Origin: Sulfitobacter sp. DFL-14
Lineage (GTDB): Bacteria > Pseudomonadota > Alphaproteobacteria > Rhodobacterales > Rhodobacteraceae
DNA: 64,000 nucleotides
Assembly: GCF_003335585.1 (NCBI RefSeq)
Contig: NZ_QBFD01000029.1
Location: 250,625 to 314,624 of the forward strand
Reading direction: 5' to 3'
Of the stretch, positions 25,394 through 34,180 are shown in pieces; within the stretch, counting starts at the first letter, position 1; the number at the start of each line of letters is the position of its first letter. Made by a program: the position numbers and the translations under genes. The notes under the pieces were generated by a model that worked only from the letters and a program-made list of their open reading frames with translations, was not told the origin of the DNA and ran no database searches.

Positions 25394-25482
25394 CTTTGGC
25401 ATAGGCGCTGAACGCGGACCACGTCAATGGGCAGAGCGGAGCGCAGAAGCTTTTCGGGCATAAAGACGTGCAGCCAGACGGG

Positions 25483-26124
25483 TCAGAGCGGCGGCAGCGC
25501 CAGATCGGCAGGGCAAAGCGGCCCGCGCCGCCAGGGTCCGTGACGCAGGCGGGTTGCAGCCAGAAGGGTCTCAAACGGCACATCCGCGGTAAAGCCCGCC
25601 GCCCGCGCCGCGGCACGGAACCCGGATTCGGTCGCGGTTTGTGCCGCAGCCGCCGGCGTGGCCAGCGCCAGCCCTTGCCGCGCCAGCCGCGCCCAGTCGA
25701 AATGCGGGCCGGGGTCGGATTTGCGCCCCGGCGCAATGTCGGAATGGCCCAGAACCCCGGCGGCGGGGATGTCCCAGCGGGCCATGAGCGCTTTCAGCAG
25801 GGCCTCAAGCGCCCCCATCTGCGGCTCTGAAAACGGGTGGCATCCGCGATTGTCCAGCTCGATGCCGATGGAACGTGAGTTGATGTCGGCCTGCCCGGCC
25901 CATTCCCCCGCCCCGGCATGCCAGGCGCGCATTTCCTCTGCCACCAGTTGCAGGGTCCGGCCGTGGTTCGAAATCAGGTAATGGGCGGAAACTTCGGCCT
26001 GTGGGTCGCAGAGGCGCGTCAATGCCGCCTCGGCGTTTTCCATCGCGGTATAGTGGATCACGATCAGCCGGGGCGTCAGCCCGTTGCGGCGCGGGCCGAA
26101 GTTCGGCGAGGACAGGCTGTCCAC
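25483..26124 (-). CDS. N-acetylmuramoyl-L-alanine amidase, AmpD/AmiD type
   Basis: A 213-residue Amidase_2 domain protein. Zinc ligands and catalytic residues appear in VIHYTAM (His24), VLGHSDIAPGRKSDPGPHFDW (second His, then Asp of KSDPG) and the SIGIELDNRG strand. The enzyme cleaves the lactyl-alanine bond of (anhydro)muropeptides in wall recycling. With no visible signal peptide it is probably cytosolic AmpD-like, although the family also includes lipoprotein AmiD. Start MDSLSSPNFGPRRNG lies 12 bases after the stop of the excalibur lipoprotein gene, so the two are likely cotranscribed. Confidence 0.92.
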   Translation of the reverse strand: MDSLSSPNFGPRRNGLTPRLIVIHYTAMENAEAALTRLCDPQAEVSAHYLISNHGRTLQLVAEEMRAWHAGAGEWAGQADINSRSIGIELDNRGCHPFSEPQMGALEALLKALMARWDIPAAGVLGHSDIAPGRKSDPGPHFDWARLARQGLALATPAAAAQTATESGFRAAARAAGFTADVPFETLLAATRLRHGPWRRGPLCPADLALPPL

Positions 26125-26136
26125 CCGGCTGCAGCC

Positions 26137-26895
26137 CTAGCCGGCCTTTGCGGCCCGGCGGAACGGGGTCGGGTCCCAGTCACAGGCAAAGCCGTCGCCA
26201 TCGGGGTCCATGCCATTGCGGTCCTTTTCCGGCCCTCCCGCCTCAAGAAAGGCGATCTGCGCCCTGTCGGGATGCGAATACTCGCCACAGGCCCGGGCGT
26301 ATTTGGCGGCCTTGTTCAGGCCGATGCGGCGATAGACCTGGGTGCCGCGCTCGTGGTCCGACTGCAGCGCATAGGCCACGATGTTCGGCCCGGATTCGGC
26401 CCGGTCCGGCAGCGCTTCGGGCTGGACGACCTGGTATTGCGCGCGGTTCGCAGCGATGCGCGCGGCGTCGTCACCGATGCTGCGCTGGCCGGAAACCGCG
26501 TCGAAGTTGTTCTCGTTCGAGATGCCTGCGCTGTTGATGACAGCGGGCGCCGGGTTGGACGGGCTGGCATTCACAGGTTCCACGCCGGAATTGGTCGCGG
26601 CATCATTGCCCAGACCGTTGCTGGCACCGGGGCGGGTTGCCGCCAGCACGCGGGAGGTTTCAGCCGCTGTCGCTTCGGCGGAACCTTCGGCAGGGGCCGA
26701 CAGCGGGGCCTCGGTCACCGAGGCGGGGGCCGGCACGGCGGAGGTGCTTTCGGCGGCAAGTGCCGCGTCGCGGGCCTGCCTCTGGGCGCGGGCATTGTCG
26801 TCAAAGCCGACACCGCGACCGGAATCAGGGACCGCCGGCTGACATGCAGCCAGCATCACGCCAGCGGCGAGAACGATAAAAGATCTTGAAATCAT
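26137..26895 (-). CDS. Excalibur-domain lipoprotein
   Basis: A 252-residue lipoprotein. Signal peptide MISRSFIVLAAGVMLAAC with lipobox LAAC (Cys18). There follows a long low-complexity Ala/Pro/Ser/Thr-rich linker (about residues 20-135) that probably spans the periplasm. The C-terminal excalibur calcium-binding motif is DPDGDGFACDWDP with paired Cys (ARACGEYSHPDR and FACDW). Start at ATG 26895; an upstream in-frame extension would precede the signal peptide and is rejected. It is transcribed with the AmpD-like amidase, suggesting a cell-wall or envelope role. Function of such proteins is not established. Confidence 0.85.
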   Translation of the reverse strand: MISRSFIVLAAGVMLAACQPAVPDSGRGVGFDDNARAQRQARDAALAAESTSAVPAPASVTEAPLSAPAEGSAEATAAETSRVLAATRPGASNGLGNDAATNSGVEPVNASPSNPAPAVINSAGISNENNFDAVSGQRSIGDDAARIAANRAQYQVVQPEALPDRAESGPNIVAYALQSDHERGTQVYRRIGLNKAAKYARACGEYSHPDRAQIAFLEAGGPEKDRNGMDPDGDGFACDWDPTPFRRAAKAG

Positions 26896-26933
26896 GGGTC
26901 CTGCTTTGTCTTTCAGACTTGTTGGCAAGGCTT

Positions 26934-28421
26934 CTACCACCATTTGTCCGGCTTGGCCACAAACCCGGCGCTGCGCTCAAGCGCATAGGCGGAAGACAGC
27001 AAATCGGCCTCTTCCCAGGGCCGCCCGATCAGCTGCAGGCCCAGCGGCAGACCCTTGCGGTCCTGCCCCGTGGGCACCGCGATCCCCGGCAGACCGGCCA
27101 GGTTCACCGTCACCGTGAACACGTCGTTGAGGTACATCGCCACCGGATCCGCATCCGTCATCTCGCCCAGACCGAAGGCGGCAGAAGGCGTCGCAGGTGT
27201 CAGGATACAGTCGATGCCATCCGCAAACACCTGTTCGAAGTCGCGCTTGATCAGGGTGCGCACCTTGCGGGCACGGTTGTAATAGGCGTCGTAGAAACCG
27301 GCCGACAGCACATAGGTGCCGATCATCACCCGGCGCTGCACTTCCGGCCCGAACCCTTCGGCGCGGGTCTTTTCATACATCTCGGTGATGCCGTCGCCCT
27401 GGTCCAGCCCGGCGCGGTGGCCATAGCGGACCCCATCGTAACGCGCGAGGTTGCTGGAGGCCTCGGCGGGTGCAATCACGTAATAGGCGGGCAGCGCATA
27501 TTTCGTATGCGGCAACGAGATATCAACGATCTCGGCACCTGCGTCCTTCATCATCGCAATGCCGTCGGACCAGAGGTTTTCGATCTCTTCGGGCATGCCA
27601 TCCATGCGGTATTCGCGCGGGATGCCGATCTTCTTGCCGCGGATGTCGCCGGTCAGCGCCGCTTCGAAATCGGGCACCGGCAGATCGGCAGAGGTGGAAT
27701 CCTTGGGGTCATGGCCACACATCGCCTCAAGCATGATGGCCGCGTCGCGCACCGTTTTTGTCATCGGACCGGCCTGATCGAGGCTGGAGGCAAAGGCCAC
27801 GATGCCCCAGCGCGAGCAGCGCCCGTAGGTCGGCTTGATCCCCACCGTGCCGGTAAAGGCCGCAGGCTGGCGGATCGACCCGCCGGTGTCGGTGCCAGTG
27901 GCCGCAAGGCAGAGGTCCGCCGCAACAGCCGCCGCCGACCCGCCGGAAGAGCCGCCCGGCGTCAGTGCCGTATCGTCATTGCCACGCCGCCAGGGGTTGA
28001 CTGCATTGCCGTAAACCGAGGTCTCGTTGGACGAGCCCATGGCGAATTCATCCATGTTGAGCTTGCCCAGCATGACAGCGCCCGCGTCAAACAGGTTCTG
28101 GCTGACCGTGCTTTCGTATTGCGGCAGGAACCCCTGCAGGATGCGCGAGCCCGCCTGTGACGGCACACCCTTGGTGCAGAACAGATCCTTGATCCCGATG
28201 GGCAGGCCACACATGGCCGGGGCACCGCCCGCTTTCAGGCGCGCATCCGCAGATTCGGCCTGCGCCATGGCAATCTCGGGCGTATGATGGACAAAGGCAT
28301 TCAGCGCCCCTGCCCCTTCAATCGCCGTCAGACACGCCTCTGTCAGGGCCTTCGATGTGGTTTCACCCGCGCGCAGGGCATCGCGTGCCCCGGCCAGCCC
28401 CAGTTTGTTCAGATCAGACAT
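26934..28421 (-). CDS. gatA: Glutamyl/aspartyl-tRNA amidotransferase subunit A
   Basis: A 495-residue amidase-signature protein. Catalytic Ser-cisSer-Lys triad visible as [13 protein letters not shown] (Lys, about residue 77), [16 protein letters not shown] (cis-Ser, about 157) and [16 protein letters not shown] (nucleophile Ser, about 177-181). GatA supplies ammonia from glutamine for converting Glu-tRNA(Gln) or Asp-tRNA(Asn) by GatCAB. Upstream gatC overlaps it by one base (TAATG), so translation is coupled. gatB is not in the window, as is common in alphaproteobacteria. Length is normal. Confidence 0.97.
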   Translation of the reverse strand: MSDLNKLGLAGARDALRAGETTSKALTEACLTAIEGAGALNAFVHHTPEIAMAQAESADARLKAGGAPAMCGLPIGIKDLFCTKGVPSQAGSRILQGFLPQYESTVSQNLFDAGAVMLGKLNMDEFAMGSSNETSVYGNAVNPWRRGNDDTALTPGGSSGGSAAAVAADLCLAATGTDTGGSIRQPAAFTGTVGIKPTYGRCSRWGIVAFASSLDQAGPMTKTVRDAAIMLEAMCGHDPKDSTSADLPVPDFEAALTGDIRGKKIGIPREYRMDGMPEEIENLWSDGIAMMKDAGAEIVDISLPHTKYALPAYYVIAPAEASSNLARYDGVRYGHRAGLDQGDGITEMYEKTRAEGFGPEVQRRVMIGTYVLSAGFYDAYYNRARKVRTLIKRDFEQVFADGIDCILTPATPSAAFGLGEMTDADPVAMYLNDVFTVTVNLAGLPGIAVPTGQDRKGLPLGLQLIGRPWEEADLLSSAYALERSAGFVAKPDKWW

Positions 28422-28708
28422 TATTCCACCACCTTCGGCACGGCAAAGAACCCTTCGCGCGCATCGGGCGCGTTTTTCAGCACGTCGTCCTGCAGATCGC
28501 CATCCGTGACCACATCGGCGCGCCGTGTCAGGCGCTGCGGGGTGACCGAGGTCATCGGCTCGACCCCTTCCACATCAACTTCGCTCAATTGTTCGATAAA
28601 GCCGAGGATGCCGTTGAAGTCCTGCGCCAGCGCGGGCAGCGCTTCGGGATCGACCTTGATCCGGGCCAGTTTCGCCACGCGTGCGGCGGTGCTCTCGTCA
28701 ATTGACAT
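28421..28708 (-). CDS. gatC: Glutamyl/aspartyl-tRNA amidotransferase subunit C
   Basis: A 95-residue GatC beginning [20 protein letters not shown] and carrying the conserved [22 protein letters not shown] and [13 protein letters not shown]-terminus. It is the small belt subunit that stabilises GatA-GatB. It is the first gene of the gatCA unit; its stop overlaps the gatA start by one base. The 161-base gap to the divergent metallo-hydrolase gene holds both promoters. Confidence 0.96.
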   Translation of the reverse strand: MSIDESTAARVAKLARIKVDPEALPALAQDFNGILGFIEQLSEVDVEGVEPMTSVTPQRLTRRADVVTDGDLQDDVLKNAPDAREGFFAVPKVVE

Positions 28709-28869
28709 GAACGCTCTCCATCTCTTTGCGGCTCATGTACCCTTGCTGCCCTTCCCTCGCAAGGGCGCGGCCCGCCGATCTGCGGCATCGGGTCAAAAAT
28801 ACCTCCCCAAATCCATTTGGCGCGCTAGTCTTGCTGACAAAGCAGACATGAAGACAAAAGGAGAATTGC

Positions 28870-29562
28870 ATGAACATCCTATGGCTGGGCCACGGGTCCT
28901 TTCGCATCGAGATCGAAGATCAGGTGATCCTGATCGACCCCTGGCTGACCGGCAATCCCATGATCGAAGAAGCGCAGTATGACGCCGCGCTTGCCGGGGT
29001 AACCCAGATCCTGGTGACCCACGGGCACGGCGACCATACCGGTGACCTCGAGATGGTGAGCAGGCGGACGCAGGCGCCGATGGCCGGGATTTACGAGCTG
29101 ATGGGCTGGTTCGCGGAAAAAGGCATCGAAAACACCACCGGCTTCGGCAAGGGCGGAACCATCAGCTGCGGCAAGGTTGCCGTCAGCATGGTGCCTGCAT
29201 CCCATTCATCCTCCGTCGCGACCGACAGCGGCCCGGTCTACATGGGGTCCGAGACGGGCTTCATCCTCAAGGGCGAAGGCCATGTCATCTATTTCTCGGG
29301 CGATACCGGCATCATGTCGGACATGGACTGGATCGGGGATTACTACAAACCCGACATCGGCATCCTGTCGGCGGGGGGCCATTTCACCATGGGCATGGCC
29401 GAAACCGCCTATGCCGCCAAACGCTACTTCGATTTCAAGACGGTCATCCCCTGCCACTACCGCACCTTCCCCCTGCTGGAGCAGGATGCAGCGGCGCTGG
29501 CCAAAGGCCTGCCCGGTGTCGATGTGATCGAGCCGCAGGTGATGCAGGCGATTACTCTGTAG
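28870..29562 (+). CDS. Metal-dependent hydrolase, UPF0173/YtkL family (metallo-beta-lactamase fold)
   Basis: A 230-residue metallo-beta-lactamase-fold hydrolase. The HxHxDH zinc motif is THGHGDHTGD (about residues 51-60). Further ligands: VPASHSSS, YFSGDTGIMSDM and VIPCHYRTF. N-terminus MNILWLGHGSFRIE is typical of UPF0173. Biochemical activity in the family is poorly defined; relatives such as UlaG are lactonases. A strong AAAGGAG ribosome site lies before ATG. Its 3' end overlaps the convergent gene at 29552 by 11 bases. Confidence 0.93.
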   Translation: MNILWLGHGSFRIEIEDQVILIDPWLTGNPMIEEAQYDAALAGVTQILVTHGHGDHTGDLEMVSRRTQAPMAGIYELMGWFAEKGIENTTGFGKGGTISCGKVAVSMVPASHSSSVATDSGPVYMGSETGFILKGEGHVIYFSGDTGIMSDMDWIGDYYKPDIGILSAGGHFTMGMAETAYAAKRYFDFKTVIPCHYRTFPLLEQDAAALAKGLPGVDVIEPQVMQAITL

Positions 29563-29998
29563 TCCACTTCAGCGTGGCATCCGGCGCTTCGGCGCCGGTG
29601 CCCTGCCCATAGATGACACAGCCCTCGTCCCCCTCAAACACCAATTGGGAATAGCGCCGGTCGGATGCCTCCCGCAGGGCCTCCGTCTGGAAGGTTGCGC
29701 AGACCTTGAACGCCTGCGGCCCAAGGCGGGTAAAGCGGTAGGGCGCGCCGGTCGCCGGGTCGGTCAGTTCGGGCGCCTGCTCAAAGCCCGAGCAATAGCG
29801 CGGCGCGTTGCTGTCCTCGCTGTCCTCTTCGCGTTCCAGCAGACAGCGATGATAATCCCCCAGCGTCCGCAAGTCGGCGGCGCGTTCGCTGTCATACCGC
29901 TCCATCCGGGCATAACCCGGACCGCCGGCAACCATGAACCCCGCGATCAGCCCGCCGCCGACAATTGCCAGCAGGACAACAAGCAACAGCCGGTTCAC
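29552..29998 (-). CDS. Hypothetical membrane-anchored protein
   Basis: A 148-residue protein I do not recognise. One N-terminal hydrophobic segment (residues 3-27, LLLVVLLAIVGGGLIAGFMV) is a membrane anchor or uncleaved signal; the rest is polar and probably periplasmic, with three Cys (YHRCLLER, RYCSGF, CATFQTE) and a fourth in EGCVIYG. Its start overlaps the stop of the DUF5671 gene by four bases (ATGA), so both are one translationally coupled unit. The pairing suggests a two-part membrane complex, but nothing more can be said. Confidence 0.75.
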   Translation of the reverse strand: MNRLLLVVLLAIVGGGLIAGFMVAGGPGYARMERYDSERAADLRTLGDYHRCLLEREEDSEDSNAPRYCSGFEQAPELTDPATGAPYRFTRLGPQAFKVCATFQTEALREASDRRYSQLVFEGDEGCVIYGQGTGAEAPDATLKWTTE

Positions 29999-30615
29999 GC
30001 CGCATCCCCTTTGCGGATGTCGGCAAGATAGAACAGAAAGATCAGCCCGGCGATGACAGCGACGACCAGCGCCTTGAGGAAGAACTGCAAGGTGAAATCA
30101 CCGCTGAGAAAGGCATAGATCACCGCCACGCCATCACCCAGCAGCGCCGCCGCCGACAAGAGCAGCGTCAGATACATCAGCCAGCGCCGGATCGCGGAAC
30201 GGTAAAGCGCCGGATCATCGGCCAGCTTGCCCCGCTCGCGCAGCGTCAGCCAAAGATAGACCGGTGTTGTCACGATCAGCACCGCCATTGACCAGCGAAT
30301 GCGGCCGGGCCACCGGTAGCTGTCGGTATCAAGCCAGAGGTCGATCAGCGCATGGAACAATTGCACAAGATAGACCGCGCCAAAGATCATCACCCCGAAG
30401 GTCAGCGCATAAATGAAGAAATCGCGCGCCGAGACCGTCGCCTGCGGGCGCGGCACCGGCGGGGAAAACCGGGTCTCGGCCCAGGCATCCAGCGCATCCG
30501 CCACTTCCGAAGGGCTCCACCCGCTGTCGGTCAGCGCCTGCGAAATCTCCGCCCGGGTCTTGCCCGATGACAGCGCATCGCGCACGAAACGCGACAATTG
30601 CTTGTTCACGGCCAT
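29995..30615 (-). CDS. DUF5671-domain membrane protein
   Basis: A 206-residue protein. Residues 1-45 form a small helical domain with a UBA/SHOCT-like look (FVRDALSSGKTRAEISQAL then GWSPSEVADALDAW). From residue 62 (SARDFFIYALTFGVMIFGAV) there are four hydrophobic helices characteristic of DUF5671. Function unknown. The start ATG follows the tadA stop with no gap (TGA-ATG), and the end overlaps the next gene by four bases. The three genes tadA, DUF5671 and the anchored protein thus form one unit. Confidence 0.82.
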   Translation of the reverse strand: MAVNKQLSRFVRDALSSGKTRAEISQALTDSGWSPSEVADALDAWAETRFSPPVPRPQATVSARDFFIYALTFGVMIFGAVYLVQLFHALIDLWLDTDSYRWPGRIRWSMAVLIVTTPVYLWLTLRERGKLADDPALYRSAIRRWLMYLTLLLSAAALLGDGVAVIYAFLSGDFTLQFFLKALVVAVIAGLIFLFYLADIRKGDAA

Positions 30616-31074
30616 TCAGTTCCCTTCCCTTTTTTGCGCGAAAAACGCCTTGAGCAATACTTCGGCGGCGGCGGCATCAATGCCATCATAGACCTCCGGC
30701 ACATGATGGCACTGCGCATGGGCAAAGACCCGCGCGCCCTGCGCGACACCGCCCGACTTGGGGTCGGATGCACCATAGTACAACCGCGCAATCCGTGCCG
30801 ATGCAAGGGCCGCGGCACACATCGCGCAGGGCTCCAGCGTGACATAGAGATCATGGCCCACCAGCCGCTCCGACCCGATCTGCGCACAGGCCGCACGGAT
30901 CGCCAGAACCTCGGCATGGGCGGTCGGATCATGCAATTCGCGGGTGCGGTTGCCGGCCTGCGCCACGACCTGCCCCGCCCGATCGACGATCACGGCACCC
31001 ACAGGCACCTCGCCCCGCGCAGCGGCGGCGCGCGCCTCCGTCAATGCCAGATCCATGAAAGAGCGAAACGTCAT
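30616..31074 (-). CDS. tadA: tRNA-specific adenosine deaminase TadA
   Basis: A 152-residue cytidine-deaminase-fold enzyme that makes inosine at the wobble position of tRNA-Arg(ACG). Zinc motif TAHAEVLAIRAA (His and proton-shuttling Glu, about residues 51-62) and PCAMCAAALASARI (two Cys, about 82-95). Start chosen at MTFRSFMDLALTEA (ATG 31074), because the 27 codons before it show no family similarity and overlap the divergent gene. Essential in most bacteria. It is the first gene of a unit with the two membrane proteins downstream. Confidence 0.94.
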   Translation of the reverse strand: MTFRSFMDLALTEARAAAARGEVPVGAVIVDRAGQVVAQAGNRTRELHDPTAHAEVLAIRAACAQIGSERLVGHDLYVTLEPCAMCAAALASARIARLYYGASDPKSGGVAQGARVFAHAQCHHVPEVYDGIDAAAAEVLLKAFFAQKREGN

Positions 31075-31136
31075 GACCCACCTTGGCTGCAAAAGCCGCT
31101 CTTTCGCAAGCGACGCAAACCCGCTAAGCGGAAGCG

Positions 31137-31967
31137 ATGAACACGTCAACGCCATCCGAACCGCCCAAGGGCGACCGCATCGCCAAGGTGCTTGCCCGCG
31201 CAGGCGTCGCCTCGCGCCGTGAAGCCGAACGCATGATCGAGGCGGGCCGGGTCAGCGTGAACGGCGCGCAGATCATGTCGCCCGCCCTGAACGTCACCGC
31301 CAGCGACCAGATCACGGTGGATGGCAAGGATGTCTCGGCCCCCGAACCGCCGCGCATGTGGCTCTATCACAAGCCCGTCGGGCTGGTCAGCACCGACCGG
31401 GACGAGAAAGACCGCCAGACCATCTATGACGCCCTGCCCGAGGACATGCCGCGGGTGATGTCGGTGGGCCGGCTCGACATCAACTCCGAAGGGCTGCTGC
31501 TGTTGACCAATGACGGCGGCATCAAGCGCAAGCTGGAGCTGCCCAGCACCGGCTGGCTGCGCAAGTACCGGGTCCGGGTGAACGGACGCCCGGAAGACAA
31601 GACGCTGGAACCGCTGCGCCGCGGGCTGACCATCGACGGCGAGCGCTTTCAACCGATGACGGTGACCATTGACCGGCAGCAGGGCGCCAATGCCTGGCTG
31701 ACCGTGGGCCTGCGCGAAGGCAAGAACCGCGAAATCCGCCGCGCGATGGAGGCAGTGGGCCTGGCCGTGAACCGCCTGATCCGGGTCAGCTATGGCCCGT
31801 TTCAGCTGGGCGAACTGAAAGCCGGAGAGGTCGAGGAGATCCGCCGCAAGATCGTGCGCGATCAACTGGGGCTGGAACTGGTGGATGACAGCGGCACGGC
31901 GGCGAAAAAGCCAAGAACCCTGCAGCGCCCTCAGCGGAAAAAACCGAACCGTCCACCAAAGCGCTGA
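31137..31967 (+). CDS. rluB: Ribosomal large-subunit pseudouridine synthase, RluB type
   Basis: A 276-residue RsuA-family pseudouridine synthase. S4 RNA-binding domain at about residues 13-60 (RIAKVLARAGVASRREAERM). Catalytic domain with VGRLDINSEGLLLLTNDG (catalytic Asp, about residue 105) and LREGKNREIRRAMEAVG (about 200). RluB modifies U2605 in 23S rRNA; RluE/RluF or RsuA are alternative members, but the size and the basic C-terminal tail (KKPRTLQRPQRKKPNRPPKR) fit RluB. It is divergent from tadA, 62 bases apart, and followed by palindromic terminator-like repeats. Confidence 0.9.
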   Translation: MNTSTPSEPPKGDRIAKVLARAGVASRREAERMIEAGRVSVNGAQIMSPALNVTASDQITVDGKDVSAPEPPRMWLYHKPVGLVSTDRDEKDRQTIYDALPEDMPRVMSVGRLDINSEGLLLLTNDGGIKRKLELPSTGWLRKYRVRVNGRPEDKTLEPLRRGLTIDGERFQPMTVTIDRQQGANAWLTVGLREGKNREIRRAMEAVGLAVNRLIRVSYGPFQLGELKAGEVEEIRRKIVRDQLGLELVDDSGTAAKKPRTLQRPQRKKPNRPPKR

Positions 31968-32009
31968 CCGGTTTTTTTGAAAAATCTGCCCCCTGCTTCA
32001 ACCACCCAA

Positions 32010-32052
32010 CCGATTTTTTTGAAAAAATCGGACCAGACTTTTTGAAAAGTCT
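32010..32052. repeat. Tandem A/T-centred palindromes
   Basis: A 22-base palindrome (32010-32031, arms CCGATTTTTT / AAAAAATCGG) and an 18-base palindrome (32035-32052, arms AGACTTTT / AAAAGTCT), each around TG. A degenerate third copy lies at about 31968-31986. They follow rluB and probably act as terminators. Confidence 0.85.
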
Positions 32053-32154
32053 GCCTCCTTCCTGCAACCCGACGGCGAAAATTCCCCGTCACAGGCAATT
32101 CACATCCCGCCGCTAAATCCCTAAGACAGCACCGAAACCAAAGCGGGGGACGCC

Positions 32155-32973
32155 ATGACCGATCTTTTGACCATCGAGAACCTGGGCAATCTGCTGGTGC
32201 TGTGCTTCCTGCAGGCCGTTCTTGGCTTTGACAACCTTCTCTACATCTCCATCGAAAGCCAGCGCGCGCCCGTCGCCCAACAGGCGGCCGTCCGCAAATG
32301 GGGCATCGTGATCGCCGTGGCCCTGCGCATCGTGCTGCTCTTTGCCATGATACGCCTGATCGACGCCATGGCCGAACCGTTCTTCGTGCTGAACTGGGAG
32401 GGCGTCCTGACCGGCGGGGTCAATTTTGCCACGCTGGTCTTTGTCATCGGCGGTGTCTTCATCATCTACACCGCCGTCAAGGAAATCAGCCATATGCTGG
32501 CGATCGAACATCTGGGCACGGATCTGCATGCGAAATCCGGCAAGTCGGCAGTGCAGGTCGTGATGCTGATCGTCTTCATGAACCTGATTTTCTCTTTCGA
32601 TTCCGTGCTTTCGGCACTGGCGATCACCGATGTCTTCATCGTTCTGGCGACCGCAATCATCCTGTCCGGCCTGGCCATGCTGCTGCTGGCGGACCGGGTC
32701 ACCGCCTTTCTGGAAACCAACCGCATGTACGAGGTCCTGGGCCTGTTCATCCTGCTGATCGTGGGCATTGTCCTGCTGGGCGAATCCGGCCAGGCCGCCG
32801 CCCATGCCATGCATGACCCCGACCTCGCCCTGCGCTTCTTCGGATATGAGGTCGTGCCGATGTCGAAAACGACCTTCTATTTCTCGGTCATGGTCCTGGT
32901 GGCGGTCGAAGTGATCCAGTCCGGCTATACCCGCAAGCTCAACGCCGAACGCCGCACCGCGGCGCGGCACTAG
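32155..32973 (+). CDS. TerC-family membrane protein
   Basis: A 272-residue protein with seven or so membrane helices, TerC family. Signature acidic membrane motifs: QAVLGFDNLLYISIES (about residues 20-35) and NLIFSFDSVLSALAITD (about 142-158), where the Asp of FDN/FDS are the conserved metal-site residues. TerC proteins occur in tellurite-resistance and metal or membrane-stress loci and in manganese efflux. Here it heads a run of co-oriented genes including XpaC- and TelA-like proteins, strengthening a stress role. Gap to the next gene is 44 bases. Confidence 0.9.
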   Translation: MTDLLTIENLGNLLVLCFLQAVLGFDNLLYISIESQRAPVAQQAAVRKWGIVIAVALRIVLLFAMIRLIDAMAEPFFVLNWEGVLTGGVNFATLVFVIGGVFIIYTAVKEISHMLAIEHLGTDLHAKSGKSAVQVVMLIVFMNLIFSFDSVLSALAITDVFIVLATAIILSGLAMLLLADRVTAFLETNRMYEVLGLFILLIVGIVLLGESGQAAAHAMHDPDLALRFFGYEVVPMSKTTFYFSVMVLVAVEVIQSGYTRKLNAERRTAARH

Positions 32974-33017
32974 CAAGGTCAGGGGAAACAGCCTATGTTC
33001 GTCGCAGTGAGGTCGGT

Positions 33018-33248
33018 ATGGGCAGATTGTTTCTTTTCGCGCTCGCTGTGGGCGTTATCATTGCCATTGTTGTCATTCTGGCATCAATCTGGAGCAATAC
33101 AGTGGATCAGGGCCGCCGCGCCCTCCGGCCTTTCTTTGGCCCGACAGAGGATGGTATGATGGCGCCCAACGGTTTGCAGAAAGTCGCCTATGTCGCGCTG
33201 ATCGCCCTGCTGATCGGCACCGCCTCCGGCCTGCTGGGGGGGCTCTGA
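33018..33248 (+). CDS. Small membrane protein
   Basis: A 76-residue protein with two hydrophobic segments (residues 3-25 and 55-75), the second ending in a Gly/Leu-rich GTASGLLGGL, joined by a polar loop containing RRALRPFFGPTEDGMM. I do not recognise the family. It is two bases upstream of the XpaC-like start, so surely cotranscribed and perhaps coupled. A role as a membrane partner in this cluster is inferred from position only. Confidence 0.78.
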   Translation: MGRLFLFALAVGVIIAIVVILASIWSNTVDQGRRALRPFFGPTEDGMMAPNGLQKVAYVALIALLIGTASGLLGGL

Positions 33249-33250
33249 CC

Positions 33251-34141
33251 ATGGCAAAACGTTTTGGCGGCAAATACAGCCCCGACGATGCGCCGGGCAA
33301 TGCCGCGGCCCCGACACCACGCGCAAGGGTCACCGTCGATCCCGTGGGCGGGCGTGCCAACATCCTGTTCGTGCCTCCCGTGGTGCTGCTGGCCACCAGC
33401 TTTGGCGGCGGGGCAAGTGGCCTGACCCTCGGCGTGATCGGCGCGGGCGTGCTGGCGCTGGGGGCCTGGCTGCTGCGCGAAGGGCTGCGCGCCGAGGCCG
33501 CCTTTGCCGAGCGCAAGGTCGCGCGCCGTCCGGCCCTGCCCCGCAAGATCTTTGCCGCGGCCGCCGCCGGCCTCGGCACCGCGCTGGCCGTTGCCGCGCA
33601 CCAGAACGGCCTGTCGGATATTCTGGCGCCATTGCTCTTTGGCCTGTGCGCCGCCGCGCTGCACCTGGCCGCCTTCGGCATCGACCCGCTGAAATCCAAG
33701 GGGATGGAAGGCATCGACACCTTCCAGCAGGACCGCGTGGCCCGGGTGGTGGACGAGGCCGAAAAGACGCTGGCGCAGATGACCGACGCCATCGCCCGCG
33801 CGGGTGACCGCCGGGCAGAGGCGCAGCTGACCCAGTTCCAGGACGCCGCGCGCACCTTGATCCGCACCGTCGAGGAAGACCCGCGCGACCTGACCGCCGC
33901 GCGCAAGTACCTCAGCGTCTATCTGCACGGTGCCCGGGACGCGACCGTGAAATTCGCCGATATCTACGCCCGGACCCGGGACAGCCAGGCACGCGACGAT
34001 TACCTCGCGCTGCTCACCGACTTGGAACAGAACTTCGCCGCCCGGACCGAGAAATCGCTGCTCGACGACCGCAGCGACCTGACTGTCGAAATTGATGTGC
34101 TGCGTGAGCGGCTGTCGCGTGAAGGGGTCCGGCTCAAATGA
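33251..34141 (+). CDS. XpaC-like protein (5-bromo-4-chloroindolyl phosphate hydrolysis family)
   Basis: A 296-residue protein with four hydrophobic segments in the first half (about residues 38-80 and 97-140) and a cytosolic helical C-terminal half (from about 150, HDTFQQDRVARVVDEAEK-like: GIDTFQQDRVARVVDEAEK). It matches the XpaC family, named for an indolyl-phosphate hydrolysis phenotype in Bacillus; an actual phosphatase activity is doubtful because no catalytic motif is visible. XpaC and TelA are neighbours in many genomes (Bacillus yceG/yceH region and others), as here with a 39-base gap. Confidence 0.82.
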   Translation: MAKRFGGKYSPDDAPGNAAAPTPRARVTVDPVGGRANILFVPPVVLLATSFGGGASGLTLGVIGAGVLALGAWLLREGLRAEAAFAERKVARRPALPRKIFAAAAAGLGTALAVAAHQNGLSDILAPLLFGLCAAALHLAAFGIDPLKSKGMEGIDTFQQDRVARVVDEAEKTLAQMTDAIARAGDRRAEAQLTQFQDAARTLIRTVEEDPRDLTAARKYLSVYLHGARDATVKFADIYARTRDSQARDDYLALLTDLEQNFAARTEKSLLDDRSDLTVEIDVLRERLSREGVRLK

Positions 34142-34180
34142 CCTGCGCCCTTCATCCAACTTTTCAAGGAAGCCCTGTAT

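Noticed and set aside
24843..25740. Several frames on both strands over 24.8-25.7 kb
   Set aside because: The region is the RNase P RNA gene and its flanking palindromes; the frames have no conserved protein features.
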